Shown: positions 36,701 through 49,909, counted from the first letter of the stretch. The stretch is 64,000 nt of DNA from Garcia nutans (GCA_947685225.1 CANTUV010000009.1:1612001-1676000), one strand, 5' to 3'. The notes: generated by a model from the sequence alone, not told the origin. Program-made: numbers and translations.

Positions 36701-38417
36701 ATCTTTTGGGCAAAGAAACGGTAGTTTACACTGACCACCGACCCCTCCAATACCTTCAAACACAATCTAAACTACAACAAGCCCGACATATGAAGTGGAT
36801 GACCTACCTTTAACAATTTAACCTGATTATCAAGTATAAGAAGGGAGTTCAAAATAAATTAGCCGATATGTTATCTCGGCCACCAATAAATACACTTTGC
36901 TTATCTACAGTTATGGAAATCCAACCAAGTATACATGAAGAATATATTGACATGTATAATAATGATCCAGATTTTGGGGATATAATGATTGCAGTAAAAA
37001 TTGAGAAATCGTCAGAGTTTACATTACGAGATGGATTACTCTACAAAGGGTCACAATTATGTGTTCCAAAAGAAGCAGATCGTATTAAATGGATACGAGA
37101 AGCTCATACTTCAAAGGTAGCAGGTCACTTTGGAGTAAATAAAACTATAAAAAATCTTCAACGCTATGTCTATTGGCCTCGAATGCAACAAGATGTGGCA
37201 CGTTTTGTTAAAGGATGTGTGTTATGTAGCACTTCAAAGCCATCAAATCGAAAGATTGGGCTTTACACACATTTATCAGTTCCAAGCAGACCATGGGAAA
37301 GCATCTCTATGGATTTCATGGGAGGTCTTCCAACTACTAAACGAGGATATGACTACCTATATGTAGTTGTTGATAGATTTTCCAAAATGATTATATTAAT
37401 GCCTTGCAAAAAGACAATCACAGGAGAAGAAACAACAAAACTTTTCTTTAGACATGTTTGGACTCATTTTGGTTTACCAAACTCTATAATCTTAGATCGT
37501 GATAGTCGTTTTCTTGGAAGCTTCTGGAGATCATTATGGTCTATGATGGATACTAAGTTGAATCGAAGTACAGCTTTTCATCCTCAAACTGATGGCCAGA
37601 CAGAAGTTGTCAATAGAACAATGGTACATCTTCTTAGAGGATATAATACTCGACACCCTAAAACATGGGATGAAAGTTTACCATATTTGAAATTTGCTTT
37701 TAATCGAGCTATTCATAGCTCCACTAATAAATCACCATTTGAAGTTTGTCTTGGATATCTACCGTAAAGTCCATTTGACATTGAGTTCACATTCGAATCA
37801 ACGTCAAATGGAGAGAAAGATAAGACTGGTCCTGAGAAGGCACAGAAATTTTTAGAATGCATTCGAAAGGTTCATAGTGAAGTTGAGAATCAGTTGCAAA
37901 AAGCCCAACAAAAATATAAAGCTAGACATGATCGACATAGAGTGGAAGGTAAATTTCAAGTTGGAGATCTAGTTTGGCTGCACTTGGGAAAAGAGAGACT
38001 AAAAGGAGAAGGTAAAAAGCTAAAGCCTATCCGTTATGGTCCTTTCAAAATCATTAAGAAAATTGGTGATAATGCATGTCAACTAGAGTTGCCTAGCTAT
38101 ATGGAAATATACTCTGTGGTTAATGTTGAAAATTTAAAACCATTTGAACCATCAATGTTAAATGACGAACCTGGAGAAGTTATACCTTCAGTAGAAGATT
38201 TACAAATAAACAGTGAAACTCCTATATTAGAAGATACTATCCTTGAAAGAAAAGTCACAGAAACACGCAGAGGAATACGAGAGGCATTTCGTGTTGGAAA
38301 GAAAGGGCAAAAACCTAGTGCATCAAAGTGGTTCACTAGAGAGAAAGGAGAATCTATATTTCCCCATTTGGAGTTTTGAGATCCATCAGGAGCTGGATTT
38401 CTTTAAAAGGGGAGTAA
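33778..38417 (+). mobile_element. Ty3/gypsy retrotransposon body 1
   Basis: Internal region between LTR 1 and LTR 2. It has an initiator-tRNA-Met primer-binding site at 33,781-33,792, gag-pol, and a polypurine tract AAAAGGGGAG at 38,405-38,414. It shares LTR 2 with the second body. Confidence 0.92.
33813..38379 (+). pseudogene. Gypsy gag-pol, body 1 (broken)
   Basis: Order: gag (PSYDGSIDAEKLDSWINQLE region, then a WRRWHNLRQ-type segment), a zinc knuckle in which the second cysteine is tyrosine (CEHYKIEGH), protease AIVDTGSQ, RT with CIDYRALNK and YLDDILIYS, RNase H (EADASGYAMGAVL), integrase with HHCC (CVLCSTSK), catalytic regions (SMDFMGG, LDRDSRF, GQTEVVNR) and a C-terminal GPF-type domain. 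Lesions: TAG at 34,119, an extra base in the A-run near 34,694-34,703, TGA at 36,379, TAG at 36,520, TAA at 36,811 and TAA at 37,765. The last is shared with body 2. RT before integrase marks Ty3/gypsy. Confidence 0.93.
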
Positions 38418-38427
38418 TGATCAGGAG

Positions 38428-38472
<45 letters not shown>

Positions 38473-38764
38473 ATTATAATTGAAGACATGCATGTTATTC
38501 GTCAATGCATGAAAATTATTACTTAAATTAGCTTTTGTTTAAATTTACTTTTGTTTTTAAACATTAATTAATTAGTTTCTTATTTTTAGTTTTCCTAATT
38601 TTTTAAACTTATGTATTATAAATACATAACGAAAGAAATTGTAAAGGCAGAGAATGTTTTAGAAAGAATTCATTAAAAAGTTTTCCTTTTTCTTATATAT
38701 TTCTCTCAATATATTAAGCATCTGTTTGAGAGTTGTCAAGTTTATATTACTCCCATACGGATCA
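38418..38764 (+). repeat. Gypsy LTR 2 (complete, shared)
   Basis: Runs from TGATCAGGAG to ACGGATCA (347 bp), with an ATT microsatellite near its start and a TATA-like TATAAATACATAACG. It is the 3' LTR of body 1 and the 5' LTR of body 2. Confidence 0.9.
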
Positions 38765-41700
38765 AGTTGGTATCAGAGAAAAAAATCGATCCTACCTGTA
38801 TATGGTTAAGACAAGAACTGGTTACGAGGAGACAGGGGAACCATTTGCAGTCCTTAACGTCCACCGAAGACCCTCAAGAAGAACTAGAAGTGTTGATTAT
38901 GTTATAATGGAGACAGATTCTAACGTCGCCGAATTGGCTAAACAAATTTCTAGTCTGTCAGAACAGATGGCAAAAGTTATAGCTTGGATGGAGGATCAAT
39001 CTCATGATTATTCCGATAAAAAATCTACAGAATCCATTAAAAGTCCTAGTACTTCTTCTAAAAAGAAGAAAAAAGACCAGCCTACTCAAGAAGGAGATGA
39101 GGAGAGGCAGCCAAGACCTTTTAAGGTGGAGGCTAAAATTGATATCCCATCATATGATGGTTCAATTGATGCCGAGAAATTAGATTCTTGGATTAATCAA
39201 CTAGAGACCTACTTTACCTTATATAGGTATAGTAGTGAAGATAAGGTGTCATTTGCAAGATTAAAAATGACAAGTCATGCATTGGCTTGGTGGAATTCTT
39301 ATTTGCAAACCCATGAAGACGAAGAAATAAGTTGGGATAATTTTCTAGAGCTTATCCGAAAAGAATTTTATCCTATGGGTTACCTTGAAGAACGATGGAG
39401 GAGATGGCACAACCTACGCCAAAAGCGAGACATATCAGTGCAAGAATTTACCACTGAATTTAGACATCTAGCTGTGACGTTGGGTATTTCTATGAATTCT
39501 TCTGAGATATTTATGAAATATACCTCAGGATTATCGCCACGTATAAGCACTGAAATGTCACTTTATCAGCCAAACAATATTTCAAGTGCAAGTACGACAG
39601 CAATGACCATCGAGAAGAAAAATGGTCGTGGTGAAAAACCTTTTGATGGGCCAGGGTCAAGCTCATCGAAGCAGAAAAAAGTAAAGAAAAATACTTTGAA
39701 CTCATCATCAACATCAAATGCTACACGATATTGTGAGCATTGCAAAATTGAGGGTCATATAAAAGAAAAATGTTGGAAGTTACATCCTGAATTAAACCCA
39801 AGGCACAGATCAAAGGGTAAGACTGTGGCAACAACAACTAGTGACAAAGAACCCGTCATAGTTGATCAAATTGAAAAGGCAGACCCAAGCTTATCTCTAA
39901 TGGCTAGACTAAAAGAAATAGTTTTGGAGTCATTAGCTAGATCTGAGGAACGAGAAGAGTTGTTTGTCATGATGATTCAAGTCAAACAAGTGGTAATTAG
40001 TGCCATTGTAGATACTGGAAGTCAAAGGAATCTTATTTCTGAACAATTGGTCCAGAAGTTGAGTTTGTCAACAACTCCTCACCCAAAACCATACCCATTA
40101 GGGTGGATTCACAAAGATGTGGGGCTTCAAGTCAATCGACAATGCACTTTTCGTTTTGCTGTCACCAGTCAATTTATTGATGAAGTAACCTGTGACGTAG
40201 TTCCTCTCGATATATGTCAGGTGATTCTTGGAAATCCTTATTTATGGGATCGAGATGCAATTTATTATCGTCGAGCTCAAAGATTCCAATTCACTAAGGA
40301 AGGCATAAATTATATGTTTTCTGGTGAAAAGACAAAGCAGACTACTGAACTAATCACCGCATGTCAGGCCAAGCGGATGATTAATGCATCAAAGAGGTTT
40401 GTATTACTATTTATACGACCTTCAAAAGATGAGGAATGCATGGATACAAATACAATACTTCAAGTATATATTATTAATCTAGCACATGTTGCCATTTCTA
40501 AGTCATCTCAAGTAGAAGAGATAGATGTTTTAAGAAATTATGTGAAGAATATTTAGATTTATTTTCTGAAGAACGGAGTTTACCACCAAAGCGAGAAGTG
40601 GAACATGAGATCCAACTTATCTCAAATTCCTCACTTCCAAATTTAAGCATGTATCGTTATTCTGTATTGGAGAATGAGGAAATAAAGAAGCAAGTGTCTG
40701 AGTTACTTGAAAGTGGTGTCATAAAGCCAAGTAATTCACCTTGTGGTTCGCCTGTGGTTCTTGTTCCTAAAAAGGATGGTGGATGGCGTATGTGTATTGA
40801 TTATCTTGCTTTGAATAAGATCACAATAAAGAATAGGTATCTTCTTCCCAGAATAGAGGACCTTTTAGATCAATTAAAGCATGCCCATTATTTCACAAAA
40901 CTAGAATTGAAATCTGGTTACCATCAAGTGCGAATATGTGAAGAAGTTTCTTGGAAGACAGCTTTTAAGACAAGACAGGGATTATTCGAGTGGTTAGTAA
41001 TGTCATTTGGACTTTGTAATGCACCTGCTACATTTATGCGATTGATGAATGATGTCTTACGACCTTTCATTGATCAATTTGTCATTGTTTATCTCGATGA
41101 CATTCTCATTTATAGCCATACCATGGAGCAGCACATTGATCATTTAAGGAAGATATTTGAGTTATTAGAAAAATATCAACTCCGTCTTAATCAAAAGAAG
41201 TGCTTTGGAAAGAAATCACTCTTGTATCTTGGTTTCATTGTGGGTAATGGAGAATTACAAATAGATCCAACAAAAGTGAAAGTCATTCGAGAATGGCCTC
41301 AACCAAGAAATGTCACTGAAGTTCGTAGTTTTATGGGAGCTTGCCAAAATGTTAGAAAATTTATTCGGAATTTTTCTATGATAGCGGCTTCCTTACATGA
41401 ACTTACAAAGGCAAATCATCGCTTTGAATGGACTAAGAAACATGAGGACACATTTCTACTTTTAAAATGGAAGATAAGCGAGGCGCCTGTTTTAGCCTTG
41501 CCAAATTTGCAAAAGCCTTTTGAACTCGAGGCTGATGCATCCGGATATGCAATGGGTGCTGTTTTAATGCAAGAAGGAAGACCTGTTGCTTATTACTCCG
41601 AGTTATTTCAAGGTTCTCAAAAGAACTATCCAACTTATGATAAAGAGTTACTTGCTCTTCATCAAGCTGTAAAACATTGGCGTGTGTATCTTTTGGGCAA

Positions 41701-43402
41701 AGAAACGGTAGTTTACACTGACCACCGACCCCTCCAATACCTTCAAACACAATCTAAACTACAACAAGCCCGACATATGAAGTGGATGACCTACCTTCAA
41801 CAATTTAAACTTATTATCAAGTATAAGAAGGGAGTTCAAAATAAATTAGCCGATATGTTATCTCGGCCACCAATAAATACACTTTGCTTATCTACAGTTA
41901 TGGAAATCCAACCAAGTATACATGAAGAATATATTGACATGTATAATAATGATCCAGATTTTGGGGATATAATGATTGTAGTAAAAATAGAGAAATCGTC
42001 AGAGTTTACATTACGAGATGGATTACTCTATAAAGGGTTACAATTATGTGTTCCAAAAGAAGCAGATCGTATTAAATGGATACGAGAAGCTCATACTTCA
42101 AAGGTAGGGTCACTTTGGAGTAAATAAAACTGTACAAAATCTTCAACGCTATGTCTATTGGCCTCGAATGCAACAAGATGTGGCACGTTTTGTTAAAGGA
42201 TGTGTGTTATGTAGCACTTCAAAGCCATCAAATCGAAAGATTGGGCTTTACACACATTTATCAGTTCTAAGCAGACCATGGGAAAGCATCTCTATGGATT
42301 TCATGGGAGGTCTTCCAACTACTAAACGAGGATATGACTACCTATATGTAGTTGTTGATAGATTTTCCAAAATGATTATATTAATGCCTTGCAAAAAGAC
42401 AATCACAGGAGAAGAAACAACAAAACTTTTCTTTAGACATGTTTGGACTCATTTTGGTTTACCAAACTCTATAATCTTAGATCGTGATAGTCGTTTTCTT
42501 GGAAGCTTCTGGAGATCATTATGGTCTATGATGGAAACTAAGTTGAATCGAAGTACAGCTTTTCATCCTCAAACTGATGGCCAGACAGAAGTTGTCAATA
42601 GAACAATGGTACATCTTCTTAGAGGATATAATACTCAACACCCTAAAACATGGGATGAAAGTTTACCATATTTGAAATTTGCTTTTAATCGAGCTATTCA
42701 TAGCTCCACTAATAAATCACCATTTGAAGTTTGTCTTGGATATCTACCGTAAAGTCCATTTGACATTGAGTTCACATTCGAATCAACGTCAAATGGAGAG
42801 AAAGATAAGACTGGTCCTGAGAAGGCACAAAAATTTTTAGAATGCATTCGAAAGGTTCATAGTGAAGTTGAGAATCAGTTGCAAAAAGCCCAAAAAAAAT
42901 ATAAAGCTAGACATGATCGACATAGAGTGGAAGGTAAATTTCAAGTTGGAGATCTAGTTTGGCTGCACTTGGGAAAAGAGAGACTAAAAGGAGAAGGTAA
43001 AAAGCTAAAGCCTATCCGTTATGGTCCTTTCAAAATCATTAAGAAAATTGGTGATAATGCATGTCAACTAGAGTTGCCTAGCTATATGGAAATATACTCT
43101 GTGGTTAATGTTGAAAATTTAAAACCATTTGAACCATCAATGTTAAATGACGAACCTGGAGAAGTTATACCTTCAGTAGAAGATTTACAAATAAACAGTG
43201 AAACTCCTATATTAGAAGATACTGTCCTTGAAAGAAAAGTCACAGAAACACGCAGAGGAATACAAGAGGCATTTCGTGTTGGAAAGAAAGGGCAAAAACC
43301 TAGTGCATCAAAGTGGTTCACTAGAGAGAAAGGAGAATCTATATTTCCCCATTTGGAGTTTTGAGATCCATCAAGAGCTGAATTTCTTTAAAAGGGGAGT
43401 AA
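38765..43402 (+). mobile_element. Ty3/gypsy retrotransposon body 2
   Basis: Second internal region, nearly identical to body 1, with a primer-binding site at 38,768-38,778 and polypurine tract AAAAGGGGAG at 43,390-43,399. LTR-body-LTR-body-LTR order suggests unequal recombination between LTRs. Confidence 0.92.
38802..43364 (+). pseudogene. Gypsy gag-pol, body 2 (broken)
   Basis: Same domains as body 1, with an intact zinc knuckle (CEHCKIEGHIKEKC) and uninterrupted gag-protease for about 585 codons from MVKTRTGYEE. It is broken by a one-base loss near 40,533 before RT, a two-base loss near 42,104 in the integrase zinc region, and the TAA at 42,750 that body 1 also has. RT (YLDDILIYS) and RNase H are in one open stretch. 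Most lesions differ from body 1, so they arose after the two separated. Confidence 0.93.
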
Positions 43403-43412
43403 TGATCAGGAG

Positions 43413-43463
<51 letters not shown>

Positions 43464-43746
43464 GAAGACATGCATGTTATTCGTCAATGCATGAAAATTA
43501 TTACTTAAATTAGCTTTTGTTTAAATTTACTTTTGTTTTTAAACATTAATTAATTAGTTTCTTATTTTTAGTTTTCCTAATTTTTTAAACTTATGTATTA
43601 TAAATACATAACGAAAGAAAGTGAAAAGACAGATAATGTTTTAGAAAGAATTCATTAAAAAGTTTTCCTTTTTCTTATATATTTCTCTCAATATATTAAG
43701 CATCTGTTTGAGAGTTGTCAAGTTTATATTACTCCCAAACGGATCA
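43403..43746 (+). repeat. Gypsy LTR 3 (complete)
   Basis: Runs from TGATCAGGAG to ACGGATCA (344 bp), closely matching LTR 2 apart from a longer ATT run and a few substitutions. It is followed directly by GAACAATAAC of the duplicated host segment. Confidence 0.9.
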
Positions 43747-44540
43747 GAACAATAACTCTTTCATTACTAAATTACTTGTCATTATATGTACTTAAATTGT
43801 TTAGAAATTGGGGCAGAATATGAAACAGTCAATGTAAGTTGTGATACACATGAGGACAATGGTATATCTCAAATGTTAACTATTAAGTGAATTTTATTTA
43901 CTTAGTCACTTTATTTTCTTATATTAGTTATTGTTGAAAAAATAAATTCATATAAATAGATGTTCAGATTTTACCTCTGACGATATTTAAGGAAGAACAA
44001 TCACCAAAGAGGAAACTAAATAATGAATTATGGGAAAAAAATTATAGCATAAAACTTCTCAATATCACACTTTTGGAGTAATCCATATAAATACATGAGT
44101 ATTTGCAATAGCTTAGCTATGGTAGTCAACTATTACAAGACTGGCGAGTTCATAGTTGCCAAAGTTAATCAGGCCGTCGATTTTTTGGATAACCTTATGG
44201 TTCGTACTTTAATATTCTCTTCTTATTCAATCGTTAGACCTATTCTACATTGCTTCATTTTGTGCTTCTTTTATATTAATTTTTGCTCTATATATAAATT
44301 TTTTGATTTAGGAATTTTTTTCCTAATTAGGGTTTCTGAAATGTATAAGATTATAGTGCATAATCAGAAGTTAATTGAACTTATAATCTACTATATGAAT
44401 GCCAATGTTGAGGAAGATGCAAAAATAACACACCTTTTTGATTCAGATTATGTGAATTTATGAATATAATTTTTTTTGTCTAATTTCATGATTTAATTCA
44501 ATTTTTTGATTTACTTGACTATGTCTTTTGCAATTGATCA
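43747..44540. repeat. Second copy within unit 2 of the segment at 29,358-30,156
   Basis: About 795 bp of the unit's opening segment occurs on both sides of the retrotransposon block, in direct orientation. From 44,541 the unit continues as in unit 1. Confidence 0.9.
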
Positions 44541-44940
44541 TATATATATATATATATAAAATATTGATATTCAATGGCAATAGCTGGCGTGTTTGGAAAC
44601 TAAGAAAGTGATAGAAAGAGATTAGAAAAGAATATAAAAACCAGAGAGAGAACTAGCATATGCTAACTCACAATTTCTAGTTAGTAGTTGCTGCTTAACT
44701 GTAATTACATGTTTCTCAGAGTAAAGATTTCAAAAACTATTAAAATCTCAATGCATTCATATATTTAAAGATTTTGAAAAATTTTTATTTGGTCTTCTTA
44801 TTATATGTTTTCCACTGGTGTTTTGAATATATGAACACCAAGGATAGCTGGATTTGACATGCCAGACTCTTTAAAAGACATGATTCGAAGAATGAACCCC
44901 AATAAGGTTTTGAAGATATTTCAGCTTTGAATCAAGTCTT
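44090..44940 (+). pseudogene. SKP1 pseudogene, unit 2 right piece
   Basis: Exon-1-like part open from 44,095 to 44,199 (MSICNSLAMVVNYYKTGEF onward), intron-like sequence, the LTR remnant (about 44,567-44,710) and a decayed exon-2-like part near 44,800-44,935 including GGATTTGACATGCCAGACTC. Equivalent to the copy at 16,300. Confidence 0.75.
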
Positions 44941-46121
44941 TTTGGGAGGGGATTTAGATTAAGGAGGAGGGGATTTAAATTAAGAGATAGAGATGGCATT
45001 TTTGGGGATTTAATTTATGTTTTCTGGGAGTCAATGTTTGCAAGTAGTTTTATTAACTTAATTTACAATTAAGCAATTAGATACTATTCTTCTTGATAAC
45101 TAAGGGTGTTAAAAAAGTTTTTTTTTTTTTATATCTTATCAGTAACAATTCTTTTTATATAACAATATTATCTATGAATAAATAACATTATTATATAATT
45201 TTTTAAAAAATATATCACTTTCTTTAAAATGACTTACCCTTTATCACATTGTTATCAATTAATTATGGTTAAATGAATATATTTTTTCATAAATTATCAA
45301 TAAATAAATCTATTTTTATATATCAATATTTATTATATGCTTATTATATATATATATATATATATAAAACTTAAACTTATATATACATCAAGTTATATAG
45401 GTTCAACTTGGCGTTGGTGATGCAGTAACAATTTTATTATGCTTGATAATTATCAGTACATTGATGCATCAGAGTTGGTTAATAAAAAAATTATTATGAA
45501 AATGGATCTCAACCAGTTCAACATTTTGTTATAGTGAAAAATAAATTGTCTTATTTTTGACAAAAAAATATTTTATTAAAAAAAAATATAAAATCCAATT
45601 CAAGGTTTGTAAAAACTTGAAAAGACACATATAAGAAAAAAAAGACAAAAATAATAACAAATGGCCTTTTAATTCAATTAATCCTACCATGAGAGTATGG
45701 GTGACAACTAATAATGTATTTGTAAAAATTATTATAATTAAATCATAATTTATTTAATTTTTAAACCATTCGAATATGTTTAAATTTGATCATAGTTATA
45801 TTCGTACACATTATAAAATTATTTAATAATATTCATTTATTATCCAAACCTATTTAGTTATAAAAAATAAAAAATATTAAAAAATTTAAATTATAAAATT
45901 ATATTTATCTCAATTAAATAATTATAAATAAATATTTAATATTAAAATAATTTTATTAAAATAATTTTATAGCATAAAATGATATTATTAAAATAAAATC
46001 TAATAAATATATAATTAAAATATATAACTGGATTTGAATAATAAATACTCAAAAATAAATATTTAAACTTGATCTAAATTCATTACAGATAATAAGAATA
46101 TTATCTGTATCCGATCGAATC

Positions 46122-46156
<35 letters not shown>

Positions 46157-46425
46157 GTAATTGGTATATATTAAAATATTTTATTATAATATAAATTAAT
46201 AAAAAAATATGATAAAACTCGTGCAAATCACAGCGTTTTAAATTTTCTTAAATACACCCTGATGCATACGATCACGCAACACTATTTTGACTCTGCTCCA
46301 TAAAAAGGGTCGCGGCTCATCGGTTCGCTAATTGTTTCTCTTTATAAATCGACGGATAAAACTACAGAGATTTTTGTCGTTTTGTGTTTTGTCGGTAGAG
46401 AATCGATCGCCGAAACCCAAAAACG
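44941..46425 (+). other. Spacer and upstream region of SKP1 copy B
   Basis: AT-rich DNA conserved with unit 1, without the SINE and solo LTR found there. It has a TA run at 45,341-45,367 and an AAT/AATA microsatellite near 46,124-46,160. Confidence 0.6.
46341..46349 (+). promoter_or_regulatory. TATA box of SKP1 copy B
   Basis: TTTATAAAT lies 77 bp before the start codon, identical to copy A. Confidence 0.55.
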
Positions 46426-49400
46426 ATGTCGTCGTCGAAGAAGATCACCTTGAGGAGCAGCGACGGAGAGGCTTTCGAGGTGGAGGAGGCAGTGGCGTTG
46501 GAGTCGCAAACGATCAAGCATACGATTGAAGATGATTGCGCCGATAACGGAATTCCATTACCGAATGTGACGAGCAAGATCTTGGCTAAGGTGATTGAGT
46601 ATTGCAAGAAGCACGTCGAGACTCCTAAGTCCGATGAGCGGAGCAGCAACGACGCCGATGAGGAACTCAAGGCTTGGGATGCTGAGTTTGTCAAAGTTGA
46701 TCAGGCCACCCTTTTCGATCTCATCCTGGTTTGTAATTTAATCTTCTCTTCTTTTTCAATCTTTAGATCTGTTCTTTGCTTCATTTTATTTGGTCTTTTT
46801 TTATATGAATTTTGCTAAATATTTTGATTGATTTGAGTTATAGATTTTTTCTTAATTAGGGTTCTCATATCTTGTTAGGGTACATATATATTTTATTATC
46901 TTGTTATAGATCTATTGATAATATCTAATCAATGTCTACCATTGTATTAACTGATTAGGAAATAGGGCATTTATTGATATAGAATGATATTCATTTTTAG
47001 GATTCGTGGAGAAAGTATAAATATTGCAATAATGTACTATTACATACCAAGTTAAGATAGATATCCCAGCTTAAAAAGCATGGCTGTAATGTAGTAAACT
47101 TTGATAAGAACATATTGAAAATTATCTTCGGGTTTCTGAAATGGTTGTTGTGAATAATATCGATTTCCTATCAATAACATTGGGTAGTAGAGGATTTCAT
47201 TAACTCTACATGCTAAATGAAATATAGTTACAAGTTATAATGGATCTTAATAATTCATATGTCATGTTATTTAGCAAGTATACAACTAATAGAATTTTGA
47301 TTGCATCACATACGTTATTAGTATGGAAAACAATTTGAAAGTAATAGATTAATTTTTACCAGCATAATTGTATTTGAAATCCATAAGTTGTCAATTTAGG
47401 CACAGTTTTTGGTCGGTCATCGAGTTTTATGAATTCATGTATTATGTGATTATGAATTGAGCTTTGAATTCTATATGCTTGGATGAATTTGTTAGTTGGA
47501 ATCACCTCTGTAACTGCTATTTGTTGAACTGCTGTCTGGGGCTACAATGTTTTTTCTTTATTTGGCATGGAGCATTGTTCATGTGGATTGACACCATTCA
47601 CACATTTCTTTCTATTGCCCCCACTCACACAAGAAAACCCTACCATAATCAGCTCAGTCATTCCAACTTCACGCATTTATCCTCATGCCATTACATTGAC
47701 AAGTTCTAATACCCAGCAGCAATTCCCATCTTGTTCCCATGTTTATAGAAGGAACAACCTTAATTGATTTATCATCCTAAATCCGGGATTAATATTGAAT
47801 TCTTATAGTGTTAGGTTATTAATAAACCTGAAATTCAGCTGCGGATGTCAGTGTTGAGGAACTTGCATAATTGACACAGTTTGATTTATCTTTAACAATC
47901 TGAATTGAGTGTTTGCACATAATGAATATAAAATTTATGCCTATCTTATGATTTAATTCAATTTTGTGATTTATTTGTATGTAATTTGCAATTGATTTTT
48001 TATTTTGTGATTTATTTGTATATCATTTGCAATTGATCTTTGACATGTTGTTTGTTTAATGTTCTGTTATGATCTTCAATGGCAAGAACCATTATAGATG
48101 TGTTTAGAAGCTAAGAAAGTGAAAATAAGAGATAAGAAAAGAATAGTGAATGAGCGAGAAGAAAAAGTAGAGGAAGAGAGAGAATAACAGGTAGGACAGA
48201 GATAGAGAGGATTGGACAGAGAAAATTTGAGTTTGATATTAATCATTTTCACTCATCATTCTGTTGCAATATTTGGTATTTATAATGCCAATTGACAACT
48301 AAGATAAGCTAACTAACTAAATATTTCTGGCTGCTGCAAAGCTGTAAGGAAGGGCAGATCTTCCCAATTGGCTTTCTTTAAGTAGCAAAATACCCACTGC
48401 AGCAGAGTTGGATGAACAAACCCACATCCTGTCCAGACCAGCAGCAAAATTTTGACTAGCAGCAAGAAGATAATCCTGAATTGTATGTACATCTTCTGTT
48501 TCATCATCATGTACTTCCAAAAGTCACCTAGAAGGAACCCAACATGACTCTGGTTTGCTGCAGAAGACAGAACCATATTCTTTGAGACATCGCAACTCAG
48601 TCAAATAAGTTCAGGTTCAAGGCTGCATGCATAATAAGCTCAAATGGCCTCCCAATCATTAAACCATTATCAAAATATAGAACTTGCCAGGGCATTTTAA
48701 CAAACACCTACAAGGCTTGCAATTTCCTTTAACAGAAAATCTAATTTCTTTCTCAGCCTTCACCAAATTTCAAGTTCATCTTCATTTAACATGCGAAGAC
48801 CATATTCTTCAATCATCAATTCAACAATTTTCACAGTACAAAAAACAACACAAAGCACAGTTTCACAATAACTTCCTCACAAAAAAACTCTTAAAAATCA
48901 GGATGAGGTCTACTAATTTTTTGAAAAGATGCAGAACTGATGATTTTAGGAAAAAAAAAATTGTAATCACCAATCTGAAATTTGTTCCCATGTCATTTGG
49001 CCCTTCCATAGCTACAGAAGAATTATCATTCACGGAGTATAGAGTTTTGGAGGAGAATTAACATCTGTAACCAAAGCCGCTTTTGGGAGGTTTGGTATTC
49101 ATTCTCTTATTGTAGTTGCTTTTGTGAGATTTGGAATTCATTCTCTAGCATTTGCAATTGTAACTACTTTTGAGAGATTTGGAATTCCTTCTGATAAACC
49201 TGAAATTCAGTGAATTTGAGGTGAAATAAGATTTGTTGGATTTTTTTTGGGTTTGTCCCCAGCAAGATTTGGTTCCTTGGGGTCTAGCTGCATTGATACC
49301 ATATTGTTATGATTGATGCTGGCAAGAACCATAACAATGTGTTTGGAAGCTAAGAAAGTGATATAAAGGGATGAGAGAAGAATAGAAAATGATTAGTTAA

Positions 49401-49909
49401 GAGACAGGTAGAGAGAATTAAGAGAGTTTAAGAGATAAGAGAAACATATAATATTAGAGAGAGAATATGAGTTTGTTGTTAGTTATTTTTCACACTTCAT
49501 TTCGATACAGTATTTGGTAATTATAATACCAATTGGCAACTTGCATAAGTTAACTATTTGTAGTTGCTGCATAGGGGTAATATATTCCTAAACGTAAGAT
49601 TTTTGTTCACTGTTAAAATCTAATGACATTGAGATGACATTCATACCTTTGACCTGTAATTAAAAACTATATATATTGGAGACTCTCAACTGGCATATTC
49701 GTATTTGGTCTTCTAATTCTGATTATGTTTTCCAGGCTGCCAACTATTTGAACATCAAGGGCTTGCTGGATTTGACATGCCAGACTGTTGCAGACATGAT
49801 GAAAGGAAAGACCCCCGAGGAGATCAGAAAGACATTTAACATCAAGAATGACTTTACCCCTGAAGAGGAGGAAGAGGTTCGTCGTGAGAACCAGTGGGCA
49901 TTCGAATGA
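46426..49909 (+). CDS. SKP1: SKP1-like protein, SCF ubiquitin ligase adaptor (copy B)
   Basis: Exon 1 (46,426-46,728) and exon 2 (49,736-49,909) join to 158 residues with the same structure as copy A. Distinct residues are QTIKHTIEDD, KSDERSS, NIKGLLDLTC, ADMMKGK and FTPEEEEE. Exon 2 of copy B looks closer to the usual plant SKP1 sequence than that of copy A, except for MMK and KHT. The C-terminal ENQWAFE is present. The ~3.0 kb intron keeps the old LTR element. Both copies could be expressed; which one keeps the ancestral role is unknown. Confidence 0.94.
48065..49571 (-). mobile_element. Non-autonomous LTR element in the SKP1 intron (copy B)
   Basis: Direct repeats at 48,065-48,338 and 49,305-49,571, with the same structure and site as in copy A, including the primer-binding-site complement near 49,288-49,301. 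It was inherited through the duplication. Confidence 0.65.

Noticed and set aside
38243..38473. Leucine-run ORFs at the gypsy 3' ends (also 43,228-43,494)
   Set aside because: The runs are translated ATT microsatellite of the LTR in an alternative frame.
29358..44540. The duplicated flanking segments as LTRs of one giant element
   Set aside because: They have no TG...CA ends, contain SKP1 pseudogene sequence, and the same segment lies uninterrupted in unit 1.
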